Shown in pieces: positions 45,501-56,700 of a DNA stretch of 64,000 nt (its first letter is position 1; every line of letters starts with the position of its first letter). The notes beneath the pieces are model-generated. The model searched no databases. It was not told where the DNA came from and worked only from the letters and a program-made list of their open reading frames with translations. Source of the stretch: Hydractinia symbiolongicarpus (Eukaryota > Cnidaria > Hydrozoa > Anthoathecata > Hydractiniidae); contig NC_079876.1 of the NCBI RefSeq assembly GCF_029227915.1, forward strand, positions 29,173,828 through 29,237,827, in the 5' to 3' direction. The translations under genes were made by a program, and so were the position numbers.

Positions 45501-48440
45501 GTTCTCTTTTTTTACGACACGTTTTCGATTTGTTATCCTCAGTACCTCTACTAATTTACGTTTCTTTTTTATGCTTGAAGAAGTCTTTATAGCACAGGCT
45601 ATTGTTCTTCCATATGTCATATAAAAAGACAAAAACGACAATGTTTTGGTAAATGCATTCAGTAAGAATGAACTACTTAGACTACAATTTTCGCGTGTAT
45701 TAATCTCCGCGCATATTTCTTTTTCGCGTAGCAACTTGCTGATTTTCGCTCGTCTTTTTTGGGTCAAGCGAATGCACGAAAACAAATCGCGCGAATAAAA
45801 CCGCGAGTGAGGTACTTCTTGCAGTTTCAAACTTACCAACTTTTTTTTTTTTTTTACAGGATAATGATCCTTTCAAATCTGACCCGTTCAAATCATCAAG
45901 CTCCGCTGCAATACCACCAGGTGAGTGACGAAAGAAAGAAAAGTTTAGACATTGAATGTAGAGAATTACCCTTACCTTCTTGTTCCGAATGTTAAGAAGA
46001 AAAATAAGTACCTGTGTCAGTGTCTACGGAGCTTTTTTTTAATATATAGACAAAAATAAATGTTGATAACCACAACATACATAGTTATCATTAACCCTTC
46101 GTTGTTACACATAGTGTGATCATTGACTAAGTTCTCCCTAAGTAAAATTGATTTAATTTTTTGTATAAGTCAGGAAAAAGATTGCCTTTAAAAATTTGGT
46201 ACAAATTGTGGTTAAAATCGTAGCTGTTAAGTACTGACACTACTGTACCCAAGTTGCGAGTTACCGAAAGTCTCCTCTAATTTGCAAGTTACGAAACCCG
46301 CTTCTGAGTTTCGAGTTACTGAAAGTCGCCTCTAATTTTGCAAGTTACGAAAGCCGCTTCTGAGTTTCGAGTTACCGAAAGTCTTCTCTAATTTTCAAGT
46401 TACGAAAGCCGCTTCTGAGTTTCGAGTTACTGAAAGTCGCCTTGAAATTGCGAGTTACCGAAAGTCTCCTCTAATTTGCAAGTTACGAAACCCGCTTTTG
46501 AGTTTCGAGTTACTGAAAGTCGCCTTGAAATTGCGAGTTACCGAAAGTCGCTTCCATGTTGCAAGTTACCGCTCAACAACTATAATCATTTCAAGCCATT
46601 TCTCTGTATTTAGAACCAACCAAATCACCAGGAGCATCTGGCACCGATCCTTTCCGATCACTGGATCCGTTTGGCAGTGGTGCTTTCGCCGCCCCTCCGT
46701 CCACAACTGCGGCTTTTCCTGCGGCGAAATCCAAATCGTCTGAGGTAGCATAAATCTGTCACATGCCCACGTCACGTCACGTCACATGCCCACGTTTTAA
46801 TTTAACGTTTTTGTTTTGTGAATCAAATTAAGAGCAACATTTTTGTAACAAGATTTGTTAAAACCTATGATATATATTAACTCGGTCTTTCATGTGGTGG
46901 ATTCACGGTCACTTTAGTAACGTTGACATCGCAAAACACGTATGCTCGTATGATCGTATGCTTCTTTGATCGTATGCTTCGTCCACTGCTTTTTAGGTTT
47001 CAGCTACCGAGATTCTACTTCACAACTCAATATTTATTTAAATAGAACATTTTTTTGTTGTTTAGTTATATTTTCTAAATTTTTAGTCCGTCTCAAGTGA
47101 TCCATTCGCCAGTAACGACATGTTTGCTGCAACGCCGAGCGACGAAACCGATAATTTAGCTCTGCCAGAAAAAATATCAAAAACGCCGACAACCGACCCT
47201 TTTACTTCTGACCCTTTCGCCTCAAGCGATCCATTTGGCACCACAAATTCGGGCGACCTGTTTAAAACTGAGCCGAAGGGTAGTGGATCAGACCCGTTTT
47301 CTTCTTCCACAAATACAGCTGATCCGTTTGCATCTGCAACGACTTCATCCGACCCATTCGCTTCTTCAAGTTCAGCTGCTGACCCCTTCGCTGCCTCGTC
47401 GTCAACAAGTTCTGACCCATTTGCGTCGTCGACAACTAATGAGACGGTGGCTGGAAAAGATGACCCATGGTTCGCATTTGGTAACAACGCCTCGGCTGCA
47501 AAGCAAGAGAAAGGAAAGGTAATGAAGGGCTTCATAGAATATTAAGTTGCCGAACTATGAATTATGAAACGAATTAAAAACTGACTTAAAATTGAGGTGG
47601 TGCACTCCCCTTGCGAATCTCCAAATTGTGGAATCAAGACGTACGCTATGCACATTGAAAAGGGAGGAGGGATTTTGTAGAGAAATTTTTAGCCAAGAAC
47701 GCCTTGCTATATTTTGTGGACGATTGTAGTTTAAGTTGCTACTAGTTACTGCTCCTTCATAGAGGTTTTCGCATAAGAAATAAAAAAACTATTTTTTTAA
47801 GATAAAAATTCTTTCGGTAATAAGCATCGACTTTTTATAGCAGTTGGAAGTATGATGTTCCATTCTTTTATATTTAACAACTTTCTTTTAATGTTATGCT
47901 TGTGTCAGCTTCGTAACTCGTGATACAGTTTCTAAACATAACAAAGTTACCTTAGGGATTGATGAAAAAAAAAATTAAAATTAATTATTGCGAATTTGCA
48001 CTTTTTCAAACAAGCATTTTACCTTCTAATCTAGCTAGTTTGCAATTTTACAAAGTTCACTTTACATATCGGATTTAAGCGAAAAATTCGCAATATTTAC
48101 GCCGCATTTTCAAAAAAGATGTGCCCATTTGCATTTTTTTATACACCATTTTGCACAATTTACAAGGTCCTGTTAGCAAAATCTTTTGTTCGAAATGATC
48201 TCGACACTTTTAAATTCTCTGTACGTTACTGTTCGTCATAGTGTACGTCACACTAAACTTTTGTTTTACTTTCAGAAGGACCGACCAAAAAGTGAAGATA
48301 GTCAATTAGAATGGGCGAAACGCGAGAGTGAACGTGAGGAAATGGAGAGACAGAAAAGGTTAAAAGAATTAGCGCAGCAAGAAGAGATGGAAATCGCGAT
48401 AGCATTAAAGCAATCGGTGGAAAGTTCTTCAGACGCTTAA
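27506..48440 (+). CDS. EPS15: EPS15 endocytic adaptor, 25 coding exons
   Basis: Exons: 27506-27532, 32344-32388, 33979-34068, 34164-34211, 34424-34519, 35675-35788, 36332-36382, 36785-36826, 37218-37277, 37680-37844, 38557-38659, 39430-39493, 39590-39668, 39791-39868, 40921-41015, 41679-41751, 42394-42753, 43442-43630, 44281-44355, 44491-44536, 45345-45442, 45860-45920, 46614-46744, 47087-47518, 48276-48440; 2787 nt in frame, 928 aa (human EPS15 896). EH1 is at about 15-105 ([18 protein letters not shown]), EH2 at about 122-210 ([18 protein letters not shown]), EH3 at about 252-345 ([18 protein letters not shown]). Each keeps the IW of the NPF pocket; EH2 and EH3 keep canonical EF-loop acids and EH1 does not. 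A coiled coil spans about 365-560, about 20 DPF motifs (AP-2 binding) lie at 619-865, and two UIMs at the C-terminus ([30 protein letters not shown]). It scaffolds clathrin-coated pits and binds ubiquitinated cargo. One family member is seen, so EPS15 and EPS15L1 are not separated. Exon 1 is the least certain, resting on MAAIPPLNQ matching the EPS15L1 start. Confidence 0.95.
28026..28578. mobile_element. pogo/Tigger-like MITE in EPS15 intron 1
   Basis: Left CTGTGGACATCTGTTAATTC and right GAATTAACGGATGTCTACTG are inverted copies (TACAGTAGACATCCGTTAATT read inward), flanked by TA on both sides as in Tc1/mariner/pogo insertions. Interior repeats 'GCTAATTCGAACA' several times. About 550 bp, no transposase. 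Confidence 0.6.
28880..31020 (-). mobile_element. Degenerate Ty3/Gypsy-type retrotransposon fragment
   Basis: Minus-strand reading gives, 5' to 3': a gag-like stretch around 30579-30851; a zinc-knuckle-like [15 protein letters not shown] near 30170-30235; reverse-transcriptase pieces around 29420-29775 including [19 protein letters not shown]; then a connection/RNase H-like piece around 28965-29231 with [20 protein letters not shown]. Frames shift and stop repeatedly, so it is dead. No LTRs or integrase were recognised. It is antisense within EPS15 intron 1. Confidence 0.7.
31033..31105. repeat. Short tandem repeat, about 25 bp x 3
   Basis: CCAGTTCGTCACAAGAACAA, CCAGATTTTCACAAGATCAA and CCAGATTGTCATAAGACCAA follow each other, separated by TAAAA. 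It borders the retrotransposon fragment on its left. Confidence 0.7.
31255..31372 (-). repeat. tRNA-like SINE head, minus strand
   Basis: On the minus strand, CTTGTGGTTATAGAGTTTG resembles a box A and CTAGTTTAGTCC, about 30 bp on, a weak box B. It resembles tRNA-derived SINE promoters but does not fold as a tRNA by eye. Confidence 0.3.
31648..32036 (+). mobile_element. 5'-truncated non-LTR retrotransposon 3' end
   Basis: The frame [18 protein letters not shown]...[21 protein letters not shown] matches the C-terminus of the larger minus-strand element at 52843-54760 ([18 protein letters not shown]). Both end in the same untranslated tail: CCGTCCAACCCATGCTAGC, then ATGGAAAATGGACGTTAAGC. This copy is in EPS15 intron 1, sense orientation, heavily truncated, and lacks the trinucleotide tail. 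Confidence 0.8.
32449..32493. repeat. Hairpin, 20-bp arms, 5-nt loop
   Basis: TATACGACTGTTTTCTGACA, TTTAG, then its reverse complement with one mismatch. A further CAGTCGTATA follows at about 32507. It lies in EPS15 intron 2, 60 bp after exon 2. Confidence 0.85.
33070..33781. mobile_element. Non-autonomous TIR element, Harbinger-like ends, EPS15 intron 2
   Basis: GGCGGGTTTACACTCAAACG at the left and the reverse complement of GGCAGGTTTCCACTTAACTG at the right, with similarity continuing (GAATGTGG). 712 bp. GGCNGGTTTNCACT ends occur in PIF/Harbinger-type elements. Flanks are TAA and ATA, so the 3-bp target duplication is not clean. No transposase. Confidence 0.55.
35385..35460 (-). repeat. tRNA-like SINE head, minus strand
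   Basis: On the minus strand CATGGTGCAGTGAGTTTG (box A-like) is followed about 35 bp later by GCAAATCGAATCCTGC (box B-like). It is in EPS15 intron 5 and is not a functional tRNA by eye. Confidence 0.4.
38158..38223 (+). CDS. Candidate alternative terminal exon of EPS15
   Basis: Between exons 10 and 11 a TTTTCAG acceptor opens a phase-0 frame, [21 protein letters not shown] then stop, compatible with exon 10. Use would end the protein after EH2. There is no good donor before the stop. It is speculative, since the main chain 10-11 joins perfectly without it. Confidence 0.2.
   Translation, partial: VQSQQSTTKQQSTKREKFRKH
38300..38500 (-). mobile_element. Helitron-like non-autonomous element, EPS15 intron 10
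   Basis: Read on the minus strand it begins TCTCTAATAATAATAGCCGT after an A and ends with AACGGGTTAATGACTAGT, that is a TC start, a GGGTTAA-type hairpin stem and CTAG(T). The same beginning (TCTCTTTAATAATAGCCGT) is tandemly repeated at the right edge of the window. A second partial start sits directly against the CTAG end (38300-38314). Confidence 0.5.
39845..40041. repeat. 99-bp tandem duplication spanning an EPS15 exon end and its donor
   Basis: From GCTCGTACATCTGTCG (39845) to about 39943, then again from 39944, with few differences. The unit contains the last 24 nt of exon 14 plus GTGAGT and the following intron, so an intact second GTGAGT donor lies 99 bp downstream. Using it would add [16 protein letters not shown] and then a stop. 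Confidence 0.9.
40470..40570 (-). repeat. tRNA-derived SINE head, minus strand
   Basis: The minus strand reads ACTGGTAGCCTGGTGGAAG (box A), AGCGTTCGCCTCCAGTGCAG and CGGGGTTCACATCCCGG (box B with T-arm pairing). This is the best tRNA-like segment in the window, but the acceptor stem is not convincing. EPS15 intron 14. Confidence 0.5.
46255..46577. repeat. Minisatellite, ~28-bp units with ~56-bp higher order, EPS15 intron 22
   Basis: About a dozen units alternate between a type starting CGAGTTACYGAAAGTCKCCT and a type starting GCAAGTTACGAAASCCGCTT, so the true period is about 55-56 bp. It stops 37 bp before the acceptor of exon 23 (46614). Confidence 0.85.
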
Positions 48441-50707
48441 TAGATTCGTGTGCATGTCAGATAACTCCGAAAATTAATTCCATCTGTCTTTATACAGGTG
48501 TTTCAAATGAACTGGTCCATCATATTGGATTTATAAGTTGTGAAATAAATGCGGAAAATATGGAAGAGATATATACAAAGAAAACCATGAAGAAGCAGAA
48601 TCACTCATAGGGCAGCAGAATTCCTCAGTGTTTTTATATCTTTAGGTTTTTGTTTTCACGTCAGTTTAACATTTTTTTTTATAGAAAATGTAATCGAATT
48701 ATATTGGCTAACCTACGAAATTCCTATCCTTGTGGAGTTTAAAATTTAGATCTTGGGACTAATTTCTATGACCTTTTATTCCAAAAGTTTCTAATTAGTT
48801 TCGGTGAACACTCGTACAGTTTCCTAACCAACTTAGTATAGTATACCACTAGATTTGTTTTTTTTTATGTGCGTTTTTTATTTACGTGTGTTCCAGTCTA
48901 GTTCCTAGGGCTTTTTGAATCAGCGCTGACACGTAATTTTAAGAAAGTCCTGGTGACAAGATTGCGCGTTTTTAGTATAAGAAGTATATATTTGTTATTG
49001 TTGTTTATATTAAGTGTTTTGGTGTTTTAGTTTTGAATTTTGAACTTTTTTTAATTTTGTTTCTAATCTATAAACTGCTTATCTATCAAGAAGTACTGGA
49101 AACAAATGGTGTTCTTCGGAAAGACTAGAGACGAATTGTTTGTCCATGTTTGTATATTATGAACGAAAGTTCGCCAAAAATGTTTGATTGTTTGAAATTA
49201 ATAGTTCATGTGGAATATGCAAATATATATCAAATTACATTAAGTTGCTTTTGTTCACCCCGTCTCTGCGCCTGAAGCGTTTTATCATCATTATATCGAA
49301 AAACAGTACAAGCCCTGGGTTCGAGGTTCATTTTTGTTCTGAGTCAACTTCCAAACTCATAGGTATCGTTACAGCCGAATTTAAAAATGGAGAAATTTCA
49401 AAACTTCTTGAAAGCATGTACGTTAACTTTAGAAAGGTCTACAAAGTGACAACAGAGTGTCCACGCTCTCAAGAACGCTAAAGTAATTTTCAGAGAATGG
49501 TCACATGTGGGGAAAAAGTAAGGGACATCAGCGGCCTAAATTCCAACTGATACTTTGTTAAATACTTCAGTGTTTTCCATGTCGTTTCACTTTTTTTTTT
49601 TAGAAATTTACCTTGTGTACGTGGCACAAGAAATTAAGTATTCTTTGTTTAAAATATGTGTCTTTATAATATCGCGCAAATCGAGTTCTTTTTCAGTTAA
49701 ATGTCTTAACAGCATTTCTCTCTGTCTATCTTTCGAGGTCTATTACGTTATTTCCATCACTGGGAATCTGTAAAATTGGTTGTCTTTCGGTGTCAAAATA
49801 AAATCATTTTTTTGCATGCCTGAGAATGTGTTGCAGAGTTGTAGTTACTAGTTAGTGTACATATGAAGATAGAATTCTCATTAAGTTGATAAAGGATGGA
49901 GGTTGTACTTTCATACTTTGATTAGATTTTTTTTAAGTAGTATTTGTACTTCTGGTAATTCGGATTAGTGGATGTAGCAAATTTGAAAACAGTGGGATTC
50001 ACATGGCGTAAAAATATTTTCTGGGTAGGAAAATCTTCATTCAGATCTGCTCAATGGTATACCCAAAGAGATGGTGTCGCGTGCCTGGAGGTCTATGAAA
50101 TACCTATGAAGAGTGACTTTCTTACGCGTGTTGTCATCATTCCCTAATGATGAGCGAAGATGTTTTAGTGGGTATTGTGGTGTGATGTAGTGTATTTTCA
50201 CCACAAATATTTGATGGGGTAGCGTGTGGCGTCCAGAAACAACCTCGTCACCAGGACTTGTATGTTTTTATACTTTGACACCTGGCTGTCCAAATATAAA
50301 AGCCTAACAATTCCTGGGAACGAGTTTGGTCCGAGAACAACGAACTCACTTTTATGAGGATAAGGTGTCTTTTCTTAAAATCTTGCATTAAACAATCTTT
50401 ATTTACAGTCCTGAAAAATTGGCGCTCGTTGAAATGAATTCATCCGCGTAAGCAACGACTCCACTAAAAACATTTCAATGAATGATTCTCAAACCACTTG
50501 CGTACTCGTAGTAAAGTTTTGTTTAAACGCTCTAGCCTCCCTGGGGCCGAGGTTGTGGGACATATTTCTTATTTTCGTGTACTGTTTATAAGCGATCATA
50601 AAAGTGTACTTGAAATCGTTCCGTGGTGTTCTGCATTTCACTTGAAGCTGTCAAACTTAAATTTTCTGTTATTTGTTATATTTAACCGTACTGGTTAATA
50701 TTCAGGA
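48441..50707. other. EPS15 3' UTR and EPS15-ELOF1 intergenic region
   Basis: No gene recognised. 48441-49150 is the likely EPS15 3' UTR. A frame at 49188-49481 (SPGFEVHFCSESTSKL...) has no homology I recognise. One short TIR element (50241-50327) and a CTCCCTGGGGCCGAGG half-copy (about 50535) are present. The last 60 bp before 50708 form a pyrimidine-rich tract and acceptor for ELOF1. Confidence 0.5.
50241..50327. mobile_element. Short TIR element of the CCTCGTCCCCAGG family
   Basis: AACCTCGTCACCAGGACTTG and ATTCCTGGGAACGAGTTT form inverted ends 87 bp apart. Internal TATACTTTGACACC recalls the TTTGACAT word of other copies. Non-coding. Confidence 0.6.
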
Positions 50708-53700
50708 ATGGGAAGAAGGAGGTCAAAAAGAAAAGCCCCCACTAAAAAGAAGACGTTGGGGACTTTAGAGAATCAATTCAATTGTCCGTTCTGCAATCAC
50801 GAAAAATCATGTGATGTGCAAATGTAAGTTTAGACTTTTTATGGCGGATCCCGAGCTATGCCTCTTAATTCTTTTTTAAGAAATCTAAATTGTGTAGGAT
50901 CACTTATCTAGACACACATGTTTTACATACATCATTATTATTATCAGAGGGGTGCTGCAAATAAGCGAGGCAAATTAGTCTACATTGTATGGCTATTTAG
51001 GCAAAAATTGTCTCCTAATTCACTTTTTCCATTGCATAGTCTCAACAATACAATTAGCTAAACATTCTATGAAACCTAACTAGCTAGGCAGTGGACAGTT
51101 CTGTTCTGTCGTCCTGTGCTGTTCTGTTGATTTAAAACTCTCTGGCTGGCCAGTTACGAGGGTGCCGATAAGCCGCATATTTGCTTGAAAAACCTGCATA
51201 GTCCCGAACAATGCCACCCCTTAAAAAATTCACCATAGATGACTGTCAAAGAATTATTTAAAAAAGTATAAAAATTAAAATGAACTAACTATATGGTAGC
51301 TAAGTTCTTAAAAGAACTGTTTTTTTTGGTTTTTGATCTTTCAACTGTCGTCCGCCATGTTTATGTTACAAGGTGTTGCATTTCGGGAATGTTCCGGGCG
51401 TGTTCAGGAAAGTGTGGGCGGTTTCGGCGGACAACCGTCAATTTAATTCGAAAAGTCGCCCGAACTCGCCCTTATATATGCAGGCATTTGCGGCTTATCG
51501 GCACCTTCTTGGCCAGTTCGCAAACGAGGGTGCCAATAAGCAGCATAGGCTGTAAAAAGTGCAGCTGTTTTCGGGCGAGTTCAGTGTTTTGAAAAAAATT
51601 ATTCCCCCGCAAAACACTGCATAGGCCCAAACAATGCCCCGAAAAAGAGGAAGAAAACAGGCACTAATATGATTCAAAAAGCTATAAAAGTTAAAATAAA
51701 ATTACTATGTGGTAGCGAAGTTCTTAGAAGAATTGTTTTTAATGGTTTATAACTTATATATAAACTTTATTAACTCCTTTCTCTTCAAGCACCTTCTTCC
51801 CAACTGTCGTCTGCATGGTATGTTGTAAGGAATTGCATTTTGGGAATGCTCCGGGCGAGTTTGGGAAAGTGCGGACAGTTTCGAAGGACAACCACTAATT
51901 TTATTTGGAAGGTTGCCCACACTCGCCCTTATATATGCAGGCGTTTGCAGCTTATCGGCACCCTCTTGTTTGCAAATCTGACAGAGAATTTGTAAGCCAG
52001 AGCAAAACCTGTGCGTAAGCCATATGTCACATTGCCACTACACCATCCTAATTTAAAATCCTTTAAATTTATGTAGAAAAAAAAACAAATTAAGTTCTGA
52101 ATCTTGCGCTTCATTATTTTTGCAATAATGTTCAATCTTTAAAGTTTGCCTCTCACTTTAAAACAACTTAAAGGGAACGTTGGACTTACATTATAGGGCT
52201 TAAAAATTTATTTAACTTTTTTTAATTTATTTAAGTCCTTTTAAATTTTTTGAAAAGCTATTTTTGTTCTCAAGATATTCACATTTAAAGAATTTCAAAT
52301 TTAATTATGCTGCATAAATTATAATGTTGTATTTAAGTAATAACAAATTTTGACATTGTAAATACCTCTGTTGCAAATAAGTCACAAGAAGTTTCGTTAA
52401 TAAAACTGTTCACTAGGTAAACCTAAATATTTAACATAAACAGCTTAACAATATATATAAATTTTTCTAAACTGAACTTTATTGTCATGCTAATTACAAG
52501 TACCCAGGCCTCGGAAAAGCATTTGGAAATCGGACATAGCTGACTCAGACGCTTTTATTAGTTCTTTACGGCAAGAAATTTTAATGGGAAAAAAATTTTT
52601 GTGTTTCATCATTTTATGAAGCATTCTACAAAGGAACAACCATTTGAAATCGGGACGTTCCATTTGGACATGTTCATAAAGAACTGGTTCATTTTTAGGA
52701 AAATGTTGCAAAACTAACTTTTGTTATAGTTTTATCCATACTTTGATATGAATAATAATTGAGTGCACCAAATTTCCTTTATGGTTAAGCAGATAGATAA
52801 AACGGAAACATGTTCAAAGAGCCGTTTTTATACTGTTAGTTGTCATCATCATCATCATCATCATCATCATTCTCGGCTTAACGTCCGTTTTCCATGCTAG
52901 CATGGGTTGGACGGGGTATATTAATGACCCTCTTCCAATCTGATCTAGACTGTGTTAGATCTAAACTCAACTTCCTCTGTATCAAGTCTGTCCTTATAAC
53001 CTCCTGCCAAGTCTTTCTCTATCTGCCTCTGGGCTTTCCAGGAACTATCAAGTCTCTACACTTTCTTACCCAATTACCCCCCTCCATCCTTTCCAAATGC
53101 CCCTGTCAATTCAATCTTTTTATCTGGATAATATCTTTAATTCTACGGATACTTAGCCTGCTTCTTAGCTCATCTGAATTCTTTCTGTCTCTCAGACTGG
53201 CGTTACACATCCACCTAACCATTCTCATATCAATCCTTTCTAAATGGTCAAGATCTTCCTGCTTCACTGCCCATGTCTCACTACCGTACATCATAACACT
53301 TCTTTACACAGGCTTCATACAACCTACCTTTTAACACAATTGACAAGACTCTGCTAGTCAACAAAGGAATTAACTCTCTGAGCTTTTTCCAAGCAAAACC
53401 TATCCTGCAAGTAACACTTCTTCCAACACCCCCTTCACAGCCCAACATATCACCTAAGTAACATAAGTTCTCAACTGACTCTAACAAGCCACTCTTGAAG
53501 CTAGAAATACTTCATCCTCTATAATCTCACCTTTGCAACGCTTGCATACAAACCGAATGTCAGCCCTTAATCTTTCACCAATACTACTGCACTTATTATG
53601 TACCCAATGCTTGCAAGTCTGACAAAAAATTAAGTTACTACCAACCCCTTTCCTGCAAACTCCACAAGGCCACTTTCCAACTACAAGGTCACTCTTGGCT

Positions 53701-56700
53701 GCAATGCTACTAATCATGACTTTAGACTTTGCTGTGTTCACCCTTAGCTCTTTCTCTTCTAGTCCTTTCTTCCACTTCTCAAACTTTTCAAGTAATTCTT
53801 CCATCGACTCTGCTATGAGAACCAAATCATCGGCATACAATAACTCCCATGGACAACCTGTTCTGAACTCCATAGACAGCGCTTCTAAGACTAGAACAAA
53901 CAACAAAGGACTAAGTACAGAACCCTGATGTACACCAACATTCACACTAAATTCATCATTAAGTGAATCATTAATCCTGACACGACTTCTAGCATTGCTG
54001 TATACATAGGCTGTACCATCGTAACTAGCCACTCATCCACACCTAATTTTCTCATAGCCCACCAAATAACTTTATGTGGCACTCTATCAAAAGCTTTCTC
54101 TAAATCTACAAAGGCAAAATAGAGATTCTTTCCCTTTCCTAAATACTTTTCCTGAAGCTGTCTGAGTATTGCATCTGTACTGCCACACCCTGGAACAAAA
54201 CCAAGTTGCATCTTATCTATATCAATTCTTTCTCTAAGTAACTTATCAATCACTCTTTCAATAACTTTCATTACTTAATCAACCAACTTCTAACCTCTAT
54301 AGTTACCTCTTTCTAATGCATCACCCTTGCCCTTGAAACAATTCACTATTACACTCGACCGCCACTCACTCGGAATAGCACCTTCTTTATATTTTGATTA
54401 GAAAGACTTGTAATAAGCTCAACTTTAATAAATCCAGATGCTTTTACCATCTCTGCAACAATACCTGATACTCCTGCAGCCTTGCCAATCTTTAATTTCC
54501 ATAATACTACCCATTCTGTGTTGATCTGCATAGCTGGCCCTTCTACAACATCATCATCAGACAAATTATCCTCATCCCAATCAAACTCAGTGTTTAGCAA
54601 CCTCTGATAATAATTCTTCCAAGCTACCTTTTCTCCCCCTCCGTGCTAGCCAAAACACCTTCATCATTACGTATACACTTCTCACCTACAACATCTTGAT
54701 TAGTCTTCTTCATTTGCTTTGCTATCTCGAATTTAAGGCAGTTTATTAACAATTAGTTCAAGAAAGAAAAATGATAAAAAATTAGCGTACCACAAATGTC
54801 TTTTCATCATTTTTGAATTTGCAAATTGGCTGCCCGTTCTTCATGTTGATCGTAAATTTTTTATATTAAAGTCATCCGACAAGCCCTCATTTTAGATCGC
54901 AATTCATAGTCAGAGAAACTACAGTGACAAGGAATATTCTATGCTTGTTGTACTTGAAATTCTGGCCATGAGTGCTAAGTATTTTGAGAACTAGTTTAAG
55001 CTCCAATTAAACAAGGTGCACAAGTTATCATTAAATATTGGTGTTTAATAGCGCATATTATGGCTGGATAGTTGGACATAATTTTTTGGATTTTCAAATT
55101 TTTATTTGTTGACCGACAGATGGGCTTAAATAACTCTAATGCCACCTATTTTTAATGCCTACCCTAGCTCATCTCATGTTAAATAGGAAACTTTCTGTAC
55201 AATCCTTATTGTTATAGATACTTTCAACTACTAACACCCAATAGTAAATTGATAAACAATGATCTTACTCTATATTGAGAAAATCTCCTTCGAAGTTAAG
55301 TATTAAACGTTGTTAAAAAAAATAATGACAAAAGTGTGTGAGACAACAATAATGACAACAATTATTAAGCAACATTAAATGTGAACCTGAAAAATTGTAT
55401 TTGTTCTAATAAAAATGAAGTAACACAAGAGCAAGGAATTTAACGAAGCCTGTCAGTTTTTAAAATAGTGGAAAAACTGCCACTGAAAAACTGTATGAAA
55501 ACATTCCATCCCAGCAGTTTTAATGACACCAGTCTTGGTCACGAATATTTGCACCCGCGTGCGGTTGTACGTACGCCTACACTAATACAGGCGTGCGATC
55601 AGTATCGCACGCCTAGCCTATGATTTTGGCGTGCAATTATTACATTCAGGAGAGCGGCAGCGCGGAGTTTTTGAAGCATTGTTTTTTACTTTTTATTTGC
55701 TTCTTTTTCGTTTGTTGACTTATTTATTTCAGCAACAAAATGTTTACAAACCATGTTCACAACAAGCTGCCATATTGAATGAAGCATGTGAAAAATGAAT
55801 AACCAACTTTGATCCAGACCCCAAACAACCAAGTAGTAAATGCAGGCTTCTCATTTTGAGGTACGCGATCGCGTTCCTACGCCCTATCGTGTACCTAAAT
55901 TACGTGAGGTACGGGAAGAACCGAGTACCTCCGTTAACAGATTACTTTTAGATCTAAGAATTATTGAATAATCCTGACCCTTTTATTCCATAAGCAAGTC
56001 TATTCATAGCCAACCTCCCCATCCTAGCTAATTCACCGACTCCTGACTTAGTTAAAAGAACTACGTAGACATAAATCTCTTTTGCCTGGCCCCTTCGTCG
56101 TTGGTAACCAGGTCTTACCAAGAAATCCAGCCATGCGGTTCTTAACTAATGCGGAGGTGAACGCCGACGGAGCACGGATGAAGCAAGTCTGCAAATATGC
56201 ACTTACAGGCGGAATAGACATTTTTTCATGGATTTAATGGATGCAACTGACCTTCGGTTCGTAAATAGCATTTCCATTTGTCATCGTCTTAAGGAGGCCA
56301 TTCCAAGGTAATGAATAAATTTTTTGCCAGCTGAAAAACAAAAAAAATATTGTCGACGCAATGCCGACGCAAAACATTTGAAATGTATCTCACGTCAGCA
56401 ATTTTAATTAAGGTGGGTATTTAATAGAAATACATTTTAGAGATACATTTTAACGCGGAAGAACAATTATGTATTGGGTAAAGTTTGGGTAAGGGATTAC
56501 TCTAAAATAGCTCAGTTCTTGGCGTGTGTACGAAGTAGAACGAGGCGTGTGATAAAGAGCACGCCCGAATTTCACATGGCGTGTGCGGTGGCGTGCGCGT
56601 GCGATCGCACGCCATTCATGACCAAGATTGTGACACCCACATTTCTGCGGTCATCCGAAGTGCACATAAAACTTCTGTGCATCTATAGCCAATGTTCTAC

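Noticed and set aside
47083-47535. 150-codon minus-strand frame opposite EPS15 exon 24
   Set aside because: It is the antisense shadow of the repeated Ser-Asp-Pro-Phe codons; the plus-strand frame is the one that joins exons and carries known motifs.
53695-53928. Plus-strand Ser/Phe-rich frame within the LINE
   Set aside because: It is opposite the RT coding strand, which has the recognisable YADD motif.
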